Of a stretch of DNA of 64,000 nt, positions 8,217 through 17,726 are shown one piece after another. The notes beneath the pieces are model-generated. The model was given only the letters and a program-made list of their open reading frames with translations. It did no database searches and had not been told where the DNA came from. Where the stretch lies: the NCBI RefSeq assembly GCF_002479495.1, contig NZ_DLNQ01000003.1:19033-83032 (forward strand). The letters are read 5' to 3'. The translations under genes were made by a program, and so were the position numbers. Within the stretch, counting starts at the first letter, position 1. Each line of letters opens with the position of its first letter. This stretch comes from Brevundimonas sp. UBA7506. Lineage in GTDB: Bacteria; Pseudomonadota; Alphaproteobacteria; Caulobacterales; Caulobacteraceae.

Positions 8217-9112
8217 TTGTTCGCCCCCGCGCTCTGCGCCGCCCAGTCGGCGATCCGCTCCCGCCAGCCCGGCAGGACCATTCCAAAGTCGCGCGCGAAG
8301 GCGGCGCTATCAAGCCGGGAATCCTGAGGACGTCGCGCCGCACAGGGCCATTCGGATGTCGCGATGGCCGCCACGTGCGGCGGCGTCTGGCCACCCAGAC
8401 GCGCCCAGGCTTCAACCGCCGCCTCGGCGATCTCATGCCAGGTCGCCGCTTCCGAGCCCGCCACATGATAGAGCCGCTGCGGCGCCGCCCCCCGCGTCAG
8501 CCATTCAGCCGCGACGACGATGGCCCGCGCCAGATCGTTCACGTCGGTGGGGCTGCCGGTCTGGTCGGCGACGACGCGCAGACCCTGCCCCGTGGCCGCG
8601 CGCTTCAGGATGGCGTCGACGAAGGAGCCGCCCTGCCCGCCCAGAAGCCAGGCGGTGCGCAGCACCAGGGCCTGCGGGTGCAGGGCGAGCACCTGTCGTT
8701 CGCCCTCCAGCTTGCTGGCCCCATAGAGGTTCAGAGGCGCGGCCGCGTCCGCCTCGATATAGGGACGGCCCAGCCGACCGTCGAAGACGAAGTCGGTCGA
8801 GACATGGATCAGATCGGCGCCCGTCTCGGCGGCGGCCTCGGCCAGACGGCCCGCCCCCGCCGCATTGACCGCGAAGGCGGCCTCCCCTTCGCTCTCGGCC
8901 AGATCGACCCCGGTGAAGGCGGCGGCGTTGACGATCAGGGCGGGGCGATGCGCCTCAACCCAAGCCATGACCGCCTCGACATTCGTGATGTCCAACTCGG
9001 CGCGACCGACCGCGACCGGACGCCAGCCCTGCGGCCAGGCCGCCTGCATGAGGGCGCGCGCCAGACGGCCCCGCCCGCCGGTGATCAGCACCCGACCCGC
9101 GTCGGAGCTCAC
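8213..9112 (-). CDS. rmlD: dTDP-4-dehydrorhamnose reductase RmlD
   Basis: Last step of dTDP-L-rhamnose synthesis, an NAD(P)H-dependent extended short-chain dehydrogenase of 299 residues. Seen: [14 protein letters not shown] dinucleotide-binding loop at the N-terminus, [21 protein letters not shown] and YGASKLEGE (catalytic YxxxK). The frame is open 78 codons further upstream inside the glycosyltransferase gene, but GTG at 9112 gives the family's normal length and overlaps the stop of the preceding gene as GTGA. Transcribed with rmlA and the large glycosyltransferase. Confidence 0.92.
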   Translation of the reverse strand: MSSDAGRVLITGGRGRLARALMQAAWPQGWRPVAVGRAELDITNVEAVMAWVEAHRPALIVNAAAFTGVDLAESEGEAAFAVNAAGAGRLAEAAAETGADLIHVSTDFVFDGRLGRPYIEADAAAPLNLYGASKLEGERQVLALHPQALVLRTAWLLGGQGGSFVDAILKRAATGQGLRVVADQTGSPTDVNDLARAIVVAAEWLTRGAAPQRLYHVAGSEAATWHEIAEAAVEAWARLGGQTPPHVAAIATSEWPCAARRPQDSRLDSAAFARDFGMVLPGWRERIADWAAQSAGANK

Positions 9113-11598
9113 GGCAGAGGCCGAAGTCGGGTGAAGGGCCGCGCCTCGCGGTCGAAACGCCGGTTGTAGAAGGGATCGGCGCCGAACTGGGCGCCCCAGC
9201 GGCTCCACAGCAGCCGGCCCGAGGCCTCGGCCACCTTCAGCTTCTCGCCCTCGCGGCTGAAGCCACGCGTCTTGGACTCCAGATGATAGAGGGCGACATG
9301 GGGGTCGTAGAGCACCTTCAGACCCTGGCTCTGGGCCCGCATGCACAGGTCCACATCATTGCCCTCGACGGGGAAGTGGGCGGCGTCGAACCCGCCGAGC
9401 GCCTTGAACTTTTTCGCCTCGATCGCCAGGCAAGCGCCGGTCACGGCCACCGTCCGGTGCAACAGGGCGTGACGCCCCAGGTAGCCGGGATCGCTGGAGG
9501 CCGCCCCGACCCCGTCGTGGATCAGGAAGTTGGCCTCGCGCTCGCGCGCCACGAAGCCCGCGTGCTGGATCGTGCCGTCGGCGTAGAGCAGACGCGCGCC
9601 GACGCAGGCCACATCCGGCCGCTCGGCCTGAGCGGCCATCTCGTCCTGCCAGTCGCGACTGATCACCACCGTGTCGTTATTGAGGAAGACCAGGACCTCG
9701 CCGCGCGCCTGCTCCACCGCCAGATTGTTCATCAGGGCGAAGTTGAAGCGGCCTTCGTAGCGGACAATGCGCGCCAGGCCCCCGGCGCTCAGTTCGGCCA
9801 GATAGGCCCGGGTCGCCGGATCGTCGCTCTCGTGGTCGATGACGATCAGATCCAGCCCGGTCTGATTTTCGGCAGCGGCGGCCAGGACGCTGTCCAGACA
9901 GGGCTTGAGCAGGTCCAGCGCGTTGCGCGTGGGGACGATCACGCTGACCGTCTTGCTGGTCGGCCGGCGCTTGATCCGCGCGGCCCCGGCGACGGTCGCG
10001 CCGAACGGATCATCGGCCGCGAGGACCGAGACGGACGGGTCGGACGCGAGCGCGGCGCGGACCGTTTCGACCCATGCGCCGTCGGTCGGCGCCGACTGGC
10101 GGCTCGAGAACAGAATCGCGGACGCCTGACCGATCCGCTTGCCCTCCAGCGCAAGGCGCAGGACCGCCGCGGCCTCGCCGCCGCGGCTCGACGGCGCGTC
10201 TTCGCCGTGCCGGAAAGCGACGCAGGCGCCGACGTAGGGCGTCTGGCACAGAAGGTCGAGATCGAAGGCCGGTCGCAACTGCGGCGTGTGCCGACGGGCA
10301 GTGGTCGCCTCACCCCCTTCCTCGAGATGATCGGCGTCCGCATAGGCCGCCGCCACCTCGGGATCGGCGAAGATGCCCGCGAAAACCGAAAGCGCTTCGG
10401 GGGCCAGAACGCCGCTCGCCGGCAGGCTCAGACAGAGGTCGGAAGGCGTCGCCGGAGCGTCAGGGTCGAAGGCCGCGATCCGATCGACCGGCCGTCCCGT
10501 CCAGGCCAGGCGCGTGCGCAGCGAATTCAGATGTTGAAGACCGTGTTCATCCAGCCCGCGCACCTCCAGCATCCAGTCGTCATGAGTCTGGGCCAGGACC
10601 GCCATGACAGCGTCCTCGACCTCGAAGGCGTCGGCCCCATCGGCATGAAGACGCACAAGAACATGCGCGCTCTGGCCGCTTGCCAGCAGGCCGGCATCGG
10701 TCGTGCGCCCATAGGTTTCGGCGTAGCCAGCGTAATCCTGCAGCGGATAGCTCAGCCGGGTGACCACCTGCGGGAGGGTGTTCTGAATCCGGTCCAGCGC
10801 CTCCCGCAGACTGCGCAGTTCAAGTGTCAGGGCGTCATAGGATTCCGGGCTGGACGGGGGGGCGGCGTGCTCGCCCGCCGTTAGGCGTCGCCCCGTCTCG
10901 GCGTCGCGTATCTCGACAAAGCGCCCGCCCGCCGCCAGCCGATCGCCGACAGGCAGACGGAACCCGACCCGCCCTTCGCCGCCAAACCGGTCCTGCAGCT
11001 CTCGCCGAACCAGATCGGCCTCGCCGGCCGAAACGAAGCGTCCGTCGATCCAGGTTTCGATCCTCAAGGGCTGATCGGGCGCGCCGCGATCCATCGCCCA
11101 CCCCTCGACCCAGTCCCAGCCGATGTTCTCGATCTGCGCCTGACGTCGGAACTGGGCCGCGTTCTCGACCAGGTAGTTCAAACCGTCCCAGGCCTCGGGC
11201 CAGAAGGGGCGTGTGGCGCTCAGGCCGACGACTTCCTGGAACACCGGATCGGCGAAAATGGCGAGATAGAGCGTCGGCCAATAGTCCGCCGTTTCAATAG
11301 CCAGGGCGGTGTCCGCCGAAACCGGCATGCGCGAGCGTCCCCAGCTCCGCACCTGTTCCGGCACGTCCCCGGCGTAGAAGTCGGTGTCCGGAGGGCGACG
11401 CTCGGAAAGCGGGATCAGAACCCGATCGCGGAACTCGGGGCCTTCGAAGAACACGCTCAGCAGGAAGGGCAGCTCGTGCGCCATGAAACCTTCGATGGCG
11501 GCCGGGTCGGCGGGGCGGCCCAGCGCCAGCCCATAAAGCCCCTCGATATCCTCACGTGTCACCGCGCCGGATTGATCCTGCTGAATCTCGCTCTCCAT
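9109..11598 (-). CDS. Multidomain family 2 glycosyltransferase with N-terminal DUF4214-like module
   Basis: 829 residues. Residues 15-62 (EDIEGLYGLALGRPADPAA...) match the DUF4214 pattern LYxxxLGRxxD. Around residues 160-230 is the GWAMDRGAP...GFRLP beta-sandwich often attached to alphaproteobacterial glycosyltransferases. The C-terminal third is a complete GT2 domain: VSVIVPTRNALDLLKPCL, VIDHESDD, VFLNNDTVV (DxD equivalent), ALGGFDAAHFPVEGNDVDLC. The middle (300-550) may be a degenerate second GT2 domain. Likely a rhamnosyl or other sugar transferase, given translational overlap with rmlD. The DUF4214 module on a cytoplasmic enzyme is unusual and recurs in nearby genes. Confidence 0.87.
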   Translation of the reverse strand: MESEIQQDQSGAVTREDIEGLYGLALGRPADPAAIEGFMAHELPFLLSVFFEGPEFRDRVLIPLSERRPPDTDFYAGDVPEQVRSWGRSRMPVSADTALAIETADYWPTLYLAIFADPVFQEVVGLSATRPFWPEAWDGLNYLVENAAQFRRQAQIENIGWDWVEGWAMDRGAPDQPLRIETWIDGRFVSAGEADLVRRELQDRFGGEGRVGFRLPVGDRLAAGGRFVEIRDAETGRRLTAGEHAAPPSSPESYDALTLELRSLREALDRIQNTLPQVVTRLSYPLQDYAGYAETYGRTTDAGLLASGQSAHVLVRLHADGADAFEVEDAVMAVLAQTHDDWMLEVRGLDEHGLQHLNSLRTRLAWTGRPVDRIAAFDPDAPATPSDLCLSLPASGVLAPEALSVFAGIFADPEVAAAYADADHLEEGGEATTARRHTPQLRPAFDLDLLCQTPYVGACVAFRHGEDAPSSRGGEAAAVLRLALEGKRIGQASAILFSSRQSAPTDGAWVETVRAALASDPSVSVLAADDPFGATVAGAARIKRRPTSKTVSVIVPTRNALDLLKPCLDSVLAAAAENQTGLDLIVIDHESDDPATRAYLAELSAGGLARIVRYEGRFNFALMNNLAVEQARGEVLVFLNNDTVVISRDWQDEMAAQAERPDVACVGARLLYADGTIQHAGFVAREREANFLIHDGVGAASSDPGYLGRHALLHRTVAVTGACLAIEAKKFKALGGFDAAHFPVEGNDVDLCMRAQSQGLKVLYDPHVALYHLESKTRGFSREGEKLKVAEASGRLLWSRWGAQFGADPFYNRRFDREARPFTRLRPLP

Positions 11599-11746
11599 CG
11601 TCTGACGCCTTGTTCCCGCGAAGCGCCCCGCTTAGCATCGGCACGGCTTCAGCGGGAACCTCCTTCTGCCGCACACCGACCTTGAAACCGCCGGATCGCG
11701 CGCCTCCCTTGGCGCCAGGACCAGACCTTAGCCAATCGGACCTTCC

Positions 11747-14158
11747 ATGAGCCTGTCGCCCAAGGCCCTTTTTCGCAAGCCCAAGGCTCAACCGCTGATC
11801 AGGGCGGGGGACCAGGCTCGCGACACGCGCAATTGGCTCGGCGCCGCGGAGGCCTATAGCCGCGCGCTGAAGATCAAGCCCGAACGCGCTGACGTCTGGG
11901 TTCAGCTGGGCCACGCCAAGAAAGAATCCGGCGATCTTCCGGGCGCGGAAGCCGCCTATCTGACGTCAATGCGCCTGGCCCCCAAGGTCGCCGACACACA
12001 CATGCAAATGGGGCATCTCCGCCGCCTGCAGCAACGCCTGGAAGAGGCCGCCGCCTACTTCCTCGACGCCGCTGAGCTGGACCCGACCCTCTCCTATCCC
12101 GTCGACGCCCTGATGCAGTTGTCGGCGCAAGGCGTGAAGATGGATCTGGCGCGCGCTCAGGCCGTGGCCGGCCGCGCCGGCCTGACCGCCTTGGCCGAGC
12201 CCCAGGCCGTGACCATGGAATTGGTGGCGCAACAGCTGGACGCCGCGCTCGCTCGACTTGCTCCGGCCATCCGCGAGGAAAACGCCGCCCTGATTCAGGC
12301 CCTGATGGGCGGGGTCGCCGCCGCCGAGAAGCTGGCGCCGCAAATGTCCCCTGAAGCAGCCCAGCACACCGGGCTCCACCTCGTCTTCGACATCTCGGAC
12401 CTGGCCGGCTACTTCAATGTGGCTCGCCTGCCCACCGGGATCCAGCGCGTGCAGATCGAGGTGATCTCCGGCCTGCTGAACAGCCCGCGCGCCGATCTGG
12501 ACGTCGCCGTCTGCACATTCTCCAAGGAACGCGACCTGTGGGTCGAGGTGCCGCGCGACCTCTTCCTGCGCCTGTGCGCCCTGTCGCTGGAAAGCGGCGA
12601 CGTTCAGGACGCCACGTGGACGACCGCGGTCAAGGGCCTGAAGGTGCTCACCGACCTCTCGCCGGAGTTCGCCTTCCGACGCGGCGCCTGCCTGGTCAAT
12701 CTGGGGACCTCCTGGTGGCTGCAGAACTACTTCCTGCATGTCCGCAAGGCGAAGGCCCTCTACGGCATCCACTATGTGCCGTTCGTCCACGACATGATCC
12801 CGATCATGACGCCCGAGCACTGCGTCAAGGAACTGACCCAGGACTTCATCAGCTGGGCTCTCGGCGTCTTCGCCCACGCCGACCACTTCCTGACCAACTC
12901 CGAAGCCTCCAAGCGCGATCTGCTGGCCGTCGCCGATCAGCTGGGTCACGCCGTCGACCCGGCGAACGTTCACGTGGTCCGCCTCGACGCCGACTTCCGC
13001 AAGCCCTCGACGGCGGTTCCCGTGGCCCAGACCCTGGCGCGTTACGGCCTGTCCGAGGGCGGCTACGTCCTGTTTGTCTCGACCATCGAGTCACGCAAAA
13101 ACCACCTGAACGCCTTCAAGGCCTGGCTGGAGCTGATCCAGAAACATGGCGCCGCCAAGGTTCCGCGCCTGGTCTGCGTCGGCAATCGCGGCTGGCTGAA
13201 CGACGCCGTCTTCTCCAAGCTGGAGACGAACCGCGAGCTCGGCGCCAAGGTCATGATCGTTTCAGGCGTGTCGGATCCCGACCTGGCCAACCTGTATCGG
13301 GCCAGCGCCTTCACCCTCTATCCCAGCACCTATGAGGGCTGGGGCCTGCCGGTCACGGAATCCTTCTGCTACGGCAAGGCGGCCCTGCTGTCCGACGCCT
13401 CGTCCCTGCCGGAAGCGGGCGGCGATTTCGCCGACTATTTCCGCGTCGGCGACCAGGCCGAGTTCGTCGCCCGGCTGGAACGCCTGATGCTGGACCTGCC
13501 CTATCGGCAATCGCGCGAGCGGAACATCGTCGAGCATTTCCAGCCCCGTCCCTGGCGCGACCTGGGCGTCGAGATCGGCGACCGGATGCTGACCTGGTTC
13601 CCCGCGGGTCAGGCCGACGCCCTGCCCGCCGCCCATGCCCCGACGCCGGGACGCTATTATTCGATGCGACGCGTCGACGCCCTGGCTATCCACCGCGCCA
13701 TGGAATCCGCCGAGCGGTTCCGCAGCGGTCAGGGCTGGTGGTTCCCCGACGACTGGGGCAACTGGACCAAGCCCCAGGGCGGACAACTAACCCTCCGGCT
13801 GGCCGGCGACCAGCCGCTGCGGCTCTACCTCGGTCTGCGCGGCCTGACAGAAGACGAACAGCCCTACACCGTCGCCTTCGGGGGCATGGTCGCGCAATCC
13901 GGAACGCTGGAACCACAGGAAACCCGCTGGGTCGCGCTCCGCGTCCAGCCCGACGCATTCACTTCCGGCGAGTTGACCATCAGTCTGAAGGGCGACAAGT
14001 TCGACGACTTCGCCATCGGCACCAAGGGCGTCGATGTCCGAAAGAGCGGCCTGGGCCTCGTCGGATTCATGATCTGCGAGGAGAGCGACCTCCTGTCGCG
14101 GGCGGACTTCATGGAAGCCATGACGCTGGACCAGCTCGACAACCTATATGACACCTAA
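11747..14158 (+). CDS. TPR-containing family 4 glycosyltransferase
   Basis: 803 residues, read away from the rml operon across a 148-bp divergent spacer. Residues 15-130 are tetratricopeptide repeats (WLGAAEAYSRALKIKPERAD, then DLPGAEAAYLTSMRLAPKVA). Residues 210-630 are a GT4/GT-B glycosyltransferase with YVLFVSTIESRKNHLNAF, a late donor-site segment YPSTYEGWGLPVTESF and the E of the EX7E pattern. The last 160 residues (from about 640) form a beta-rich domain around GWWFPDDWGNWTK, of a type seen beside other bacterial surface glycosyltransferases, possibly carbohydrate-binding. Acceptor unknown; TPRs suggest a protein partner or protein acceptor. Confidence 0.87.
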   Translation: MSLSPKALFRKPKAQPLIRAGDQARDTRNWLGAAEAYSRALKIKPERADVWVQLGHAKKESGDLPGAEAAYLTSMRLAPKVADTHMQMGHLRRLQQRLEEAAAYFLDAAELDPTLSYPVDALMQLSAQGVKMDLARAQAVAGRAGLTALAEPQAVTMELVAQQLDAALARLAPAIREENAALIQALMGGVAAAEKLAPQMSPEAAQHTGLHLVFDISDLAGYFNVARLPTGIQRVQIEVISGLLNSPRADLDVAVCTFSKERDLWVEVPRDLFLRLCALSLESGDVQDATWTTAVKGLKVLTDLSPEFAFRRGACLVNLGTSWWLQNYFLHVRKAKALYGIHYVPFVHDMIPIMTPEHCVKELTQDFISWALGVFAHADHFLTNSEASKRDLLAVADQLGHAVDPANVHVVRLDADFRKPSTAVPVAQTLARYGLSEGGYVLFVSTIESRKNHLNAFKAWLELIQKHGAAKVPRLVCVGNRGWLNDAVFSKLETNRELGAKVMIVSGVSDPDLANLYRASAFTLYPSTYEGWGLPVTESFCYGKAALLSDASSLPEAGGDFADYFRVGDQAEFVARLERLMLDLPYRQSRERNIVEHFQPRPWRDLGVEIGDRMLTWFPAGQADALPAAHAPTPGRYYSMRRVDALAIHRAMESAERFRSGQGWWFPDDWGNWTKPQGGQLTLRLAGDQPLRLYLGLRGLTEDEQPYTVAFGGMVAQSGTLEPQETRWVALRVQPDAFTSGELTISLKGDKFDDFAIGTKGVDVRKSGLGLVGFMICEESDLLSRADFMEAMTLDQLDNLYDT

Positions 14159-14218
14159 GACCGCCAGCGGCCGCTAGCCTCTTCACGCCTGTTGTCTGCC
14201 TAACCTAACGGAAATCCC

Positions 14219-14941
14219 ATGTCCGACACGATCTTGAGCCTGACCGATCTCGCCAACGCCTCAGGCTCGGACAAGGGTACGACGCACCCCTACCCCCACC
14301 ATTACACCCGCATCTACGACATGCTGCTGCAGCCGCACCGGCATAGTCTGGAGCGGATGCTGGAGATCGGCCTGATGGCTGGTGGACCGGAAGTAGGCGG
14401 CGACGCCGATCGTGTGGTCCGCACCGCTCCTTCAGTGGAGATGTGGCTGCGATTCTTTCCCAAGGCGCAAATTTGCGGCTTCGACATCAGCGATTTCTCC
14501 TGGGTCGATGACGCGCGCTTCAACTTTGTGCGCGGCGACAGCGGCATTCAGGCCGATCTGGAGCGAGCGGCGGCACAAGGTCCGTTCGACCTGATCATCG
14601 ACGATGGCTCGCACGCCTCCTTTCACCAGCAACTGGCGTTCAAGGTCTTGTTCCCGCATCTGCGCCCGGGCGGGCTCTACATCATCGAGGACCTGCAATG
14701 GCAGTCGCCCTTCTACGAAGACGACCTGCCGGCCACCCACAAGACCTGCGACGTCATCGACAACTGGTTCAAGACCGGCTCCTTCCCGGAGTTCCCGGCA
14801 TCAGAGCTGATCGGTCTGCGTGAACTGGACAAGGACATCGCCTTCGCCACCGTATTCAATCAGCCATTCTCGCACGGAACCGTCATTCCCAAGATGGCGG
14901 TGATCCACAAGCATCTGAAAGCCGATCAGCCGGATCAGTGA
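14219..14941 (+). CDS. Class I SAM-dependent methyltransferase (macrocin O-methyltransferase-like)
   Basis: 240 residues. The opening LTDLANASGSDKGTTHPYPH HYTRIYD and MLEIGLMAGG resemble the MycE/demethylmacrocin-type sugar O-methyltransferases, whose N-terminus contains a GSDKG segment. LIIDDGSHASFHQQLAF gives the metal/SAM-site DDGSH motif, and GGLYIIEDLQW follows. Methylation of a deoxysugar in the glycan made here would fit, but substrate is inference. It lies 60 bp after the TPR-GT4 gene on the same strand. Its stop codon directly abuts the stop of the convergent gene at 14942. Confidence 0.82.
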   Translation: MSDTILSLTDLANASGSDKGTTHPYPHHYTRIYDMLLQPHRHSLERMLEIGLMAGGPEVGGDADRVVRTAPSVEMWLRFFPKAQICGFDISDFSWVDDARFNFVRGDSGIQADLERAAAQGPFDLIIDDGSHASFHQQLAFKVLFPHLRPGGLYIIEDLQWQSPFYEDDLPATHKTCDVIDNWFKTGSFPEFPASELIGLRELDKDIAFATVFNQPFSHGTVIPKMAVIHKHLKADQPDQ

Positions 14942-15811
14942 TCAGCCTTTGTAGCGAGCTCTGAACTCGTCGCTATTGATCATGTAGTCGGCGATCGTCG
15001 CCACGCCGTCCCTAAGCCCGCAACGCGCAACAGTCCCGACATAGGCATTCTGGGCCCCGCCATCGATCGGTCGTCCCAGGATGCCTTCGTACAGACCCGT
15101 GACTGCTTCCAGCGCGCTGGAACCGGCGGGCGTCGAAACTTCCTGCTCCCCGCCGGAAAGCACCCGTGACACTTCGGCGCGGATATGAGCCACACGCGAT
15201 CGCATGTCGCGCGAATTGGACCGCAGGTGTTGCCGAATGAAGCTCGCCCACGCCGAATTGATCAGGTCCGGCGATTCCACCCACATGGCCGCCTTGTAGT
15301 CGTCCGACGCCGCCAGAATTTCATGCAGGATCGACTGATCATCCGGCCCACCTACAGGGAAGTTGGCGACATCAGCAATGCGGGGCCAGGCATCGAGGCA
15401 GCGATCATGCCATTCGCGCGCGAACTGCACCCCGATGTCATTCGACAAATTGACGAAAAAGACGCCAGCATTGACGTCCCACCAATTATCTGACGCCAGA
15501 GAGGTCGTGAAGATCGCAGCGCGATCCGCATGCTGTTCAAGGTAATGAGCCACATCGAAGGACTGGTCTTCGATCCAAGCATCCGCGTCCATGTAGCAGA
15601 CCCAGCCGGTCACGCCCCGGCGCAGCATCTCGTCCAAAATAAAGACGCGATTGAAGGTGGCGTGCCAAGGGTGCTTGCCATGCTTCAGGCCCAGAAACAT
15701 CTCGTAGGATAGATTACGGCTCTGCGCGTAAGCTCGGACCGCCTGTGACGTGATTCCGACCATCTCGGCGTAGTAGAAGGCGTCAGCTGTCTGGACAAAG
15801 GTGACGGACAA
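14942..15811 (-). CDS. GT34-like (galactosyl/mannosyl) glycosyltransferase with C-terminal DUF4214-like module
   Basis: 289 residues. The first 210 resemble the GMA12/MNN10-type glycosyltransferases: KHGKHPWHATFNRVFILDEM, then a DxD motif in VCYMDADAWIEDQ, then NAGVFFVNLS and GPDDQSILHEIL. Residues 234-289 (LEAVTGLYEGILGRPIDGGA... to DEFRARYKG) are a DUF4214-like unit at the very C-terminus. Donor nucleotide sugar unknown. Operon position: last gene of a minus-strand run, 37 bp after the DUF4214-methyltransferase. Base composition is slightly more AT-rich than its neighbours, for example around 15640-15840. Confidence 0.78.
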   Translation of the reverse strand: MSVTFVQTADAFYYAEMVGITSQAVRAYAQSRNLSYEMFLGLKHGKHPWHATFNRVFILDEMLRRGVTGWVCYMDADAWIEDQSFDVAHYLEQHADRAAIFTTSLASDNWWDVNAGVFFVNLSNDIGVQFAREWHDRCLDAWPRIADVANFPVGGPDDQSILHEILAASDDYKAAMWVESPDLINSAWASFIRQHLRSNSRDMRSRVAHIRAEVSRVLSGGEQEVSTPAGSSALEAVTGLYEGILGRPIDGGAQNAYVGTVARCGLRDGVATIADYMINSDEFRARYKG

Positions 15812-15848
15812 AGAAAACCTCAGATCAAATTAGGCCGTTCACGTCGCC

Positions 15849-16949
15849 TTACGCGCGCTCGAACGAATAAATTGTGCAGTAATGATAGCCGTCTAGAGGA
15901 TATTTTCTGAAAGTGAAGCCTTCCTTCTCGAAGATCGACACCAGAAAATCTTCACGGAAGCCCAACTCCATCCAGCCGCGCTGCCGCATGATCGAGACAT
16001 TTTCTCCATCGAGGCGAATGCCCCACGGATAGGGCAGCCAAGGCACAGCCCCCTGGGCGATCGGCTCTCCCGCCATCATGACCTTGCCGCCCGGCTTCAA
16101 CATCCTGTGCAGCCGGGGGATGACGTCGAGGAAGTCGAAACAGTGGTGGAAGCTCTCATAGAAATAGATCAGGTCATAGGCGCCGTCCTCGCCCGCCGGA
16201 TTGTCTCCGAAGGCGCCGACATGGGACGTCAGGGGCGCCTTGTAACGCTCGCCTAGCTGGGCGACGGCCGCGCTGAAGGCCGGATTGATGTCGACCGTAT
16301 CCATCCGGACGCCCGTACGCGCGAAGGCCAAAGCTATCTGGCCGAATCCCGCGCCATACTCCAGGGCCCGGTCCCCGGCTTTCAGGCCGCTCTGACGCAG
16401 CAAATGCCCCAGCGCCATCAGGTGATCACCGGCGACGAAGGTGTTCCCGGTCGAATAGAAGGCCGGCCTGTGAATCGCATCTGCGTGAACGATCTCAGGC
16501 GTGTCTTCGTCGGCGGCTGGATTATAGGCTGGCCGCTGGGTGATGGCCGACCATAACGCCAACTGTTGAGCCCGGTAGGTGTCGCTGCGGGGGTCAATCC
16601 AGAGATCGAAGCCGTCGGGCAGGGCGAAGGCGCCGACCTGGGCGATGTTGCGAAACACATCGACGTTCAGGGCGGCCGTCACAGACGCGACCTGATCCAG
16701 CGCAAAGCGCCGCGGCTGCCCCTCGCCCAGGATCGCCAGAGCGGTCAGCTTTTCATCGTCGGGACGGCTGTGGAATTCCTGGCTGGCGATCATGTGGCCA
16801 TTGAGAACGTCGACCACCATCCCGGCGCCGACTTCTCCCAGCCAATGCTGCAGGCCACCCTCATCCGGCTCTCGCCCGAGGATCTGACGATAGGCGCGCT
16901 CGACGTCTTCCTTCGTCCCTTGAGGCGACGCCGTTTCAAACCTGACCAT
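15849..16949 (-). CDS. SAM-dependent methyltransferase with N-terminal DUF4214-like module
   Basis: 366 residues. Residues 13-62 (KEDVERAYRQILGREPDEGG... SQEFHSR) are a DUF4214-like unit. The second half is a class I methyltransferase: ALEYGAGFGQIALAFARTG (motif I), MDTVDINPAF (acidic ribose-binding residue), DLIYFYESFHHCFDFLDV (motif IV) and HRMLKPGGKVMMAGEP. Together with the flanking genes it shows the same accessory module attached to enzymes of different chemistry. Substrate unknown; a glycan or a DUF4214-bearing protein are both possible. Confidence 0.84.
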   Translation of the reverse strand: MVRFETASPQGTKEDVERAYRQILGREPDEGGLQHWLGEVGAGMVVDVLNGHMIASQEFHSRPDDEKLTALAILGEGQPRRFALDQVASVTAALNVDVFRNIAQVGAFALPDGFDLWIDPRSDTYRAQQLALWSAITQRPAYNPAADEDTPEIVHADAIHRPAFYSTGNTFVAGDHLMALGHLLRQSGLKAGDRALEYGAGFGQIALAFARTGVRMDTVDINPAFSAAVAQLGERYKAPLTSHVGAFGDNPAGEDGAYDLIYFYESFHHCFDFLDVIPRLHRMLKPGGKVMMAGEPIAQGAVPWLPYPWGIRLDGENVSIMRQRGWMELGFREDFLVSIFEKEGFTFRKYPLDGYHYCTIYSFERA

Positions 16950-16991
16950 CTAGCTGCCCCACAAAATTGCGACGCTCAACGCCATGTATTT

Positions 16992-17711
16992 CTAGCGTCC
17001 TTTGCGGCCAAACATGATCACACCATGGCAACCGCCGTGGTTGGTGTGCTGGATGATGAGATTGTGAAAGCCGTGACGCGAGGTCATCTCGATAATGCGC
17101 GACATATCATAGTCGTACATCTCCATCCCCCCGACATCGCCCTGGTCGTGATCAAATGAAACGAAGCGATCGCCGTCCCACTGACCGCGGCGCAGAGACG
17201 GCCACAGGTGGGTCAGGAAGCTCTCGTCCTTGAACAGGGTGACGTGCAGGCTGAGCGCTCCGCCGGGGTTCACGCGGGCCAGCAGGTCGTCCAGCAGGCG
17301 GTAGCCGCGCTGCGGCGGAATGTGCTGGAAGACGATGATCGAGTTGAGCCAATCGAAGGTCTCGTCGCCAAGTTCGGATACGTAGTTCACATTGGGCGGC
17401 GCGTGGCGACGCGCTTCGACCAGCATGCCGGGGGAAATGTCGAGGCCCGTCGCCTGTCGGCACATCTCGCCCATCGCCCGCGTCAGCCGCCCCACGCCGC
17501 ATCCAAAGTCCAGGGCCGAGGCGTCGGAGAAGTCGCCGAAATGAGCCTGGATCAGTTGCCGATAGCCGTGCATCTCATTGCGCCCGGTCTGCCAGAACTC
17601 TTCCAGAGCCGCCGGCGTGATGTTGGCGCGCAGGAAGCGCGGATCGCTGAGCACCCCGTAGAAGGGCTCGCCCTCGCCGAGCATGGCCCAGTCAGCATCC
17701 GTATCTTTCAC
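16992..17711 (-). CDS. Class I SAM-dependent methyltransferase
   Basis: 239 residues without a DUF4214 module. Motif I is SALDFGCGVGRLTRAMGE, followed by ATGLDISPGMLVEARRH and a motif IV region SIIVFQHIPPQRGYRLLDDL. The segment VNPGGALSLHVTLF is the usual post-IV strand. Substrate unknown. It lies 42 bp upstream of the DUF4214-methyltransferase and 15 bp downstream of galE on the same strand, so it is part of the minus-strand glycan operon starting with manC-AGE. Confidence 0.82.
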   Translation of the reverse strand: MKDTDADWAMLGEGEPFYGVLSDPRFLRANITPAALEEFWQTGRNEMHGYRQLIQAHFGDFSDASALDFGCGVGRLTRAMGEMCRQATGLDISPGMLVEARRHAPPNVNYVSELGDETFDWLNSIIVFQHIPPQRGYRLLDDLLARVNPGGALSLHVTLFKDESFLTHLWPSLRRGQWDGDRFVSFDHDQGDVGGMEMYDYDMSRIIEMTSRHGFHNLIIQHTNHGGCHGVIMFGRKGR

Positions 17712-17726
17712 GCCCGCCCCCTCGGA

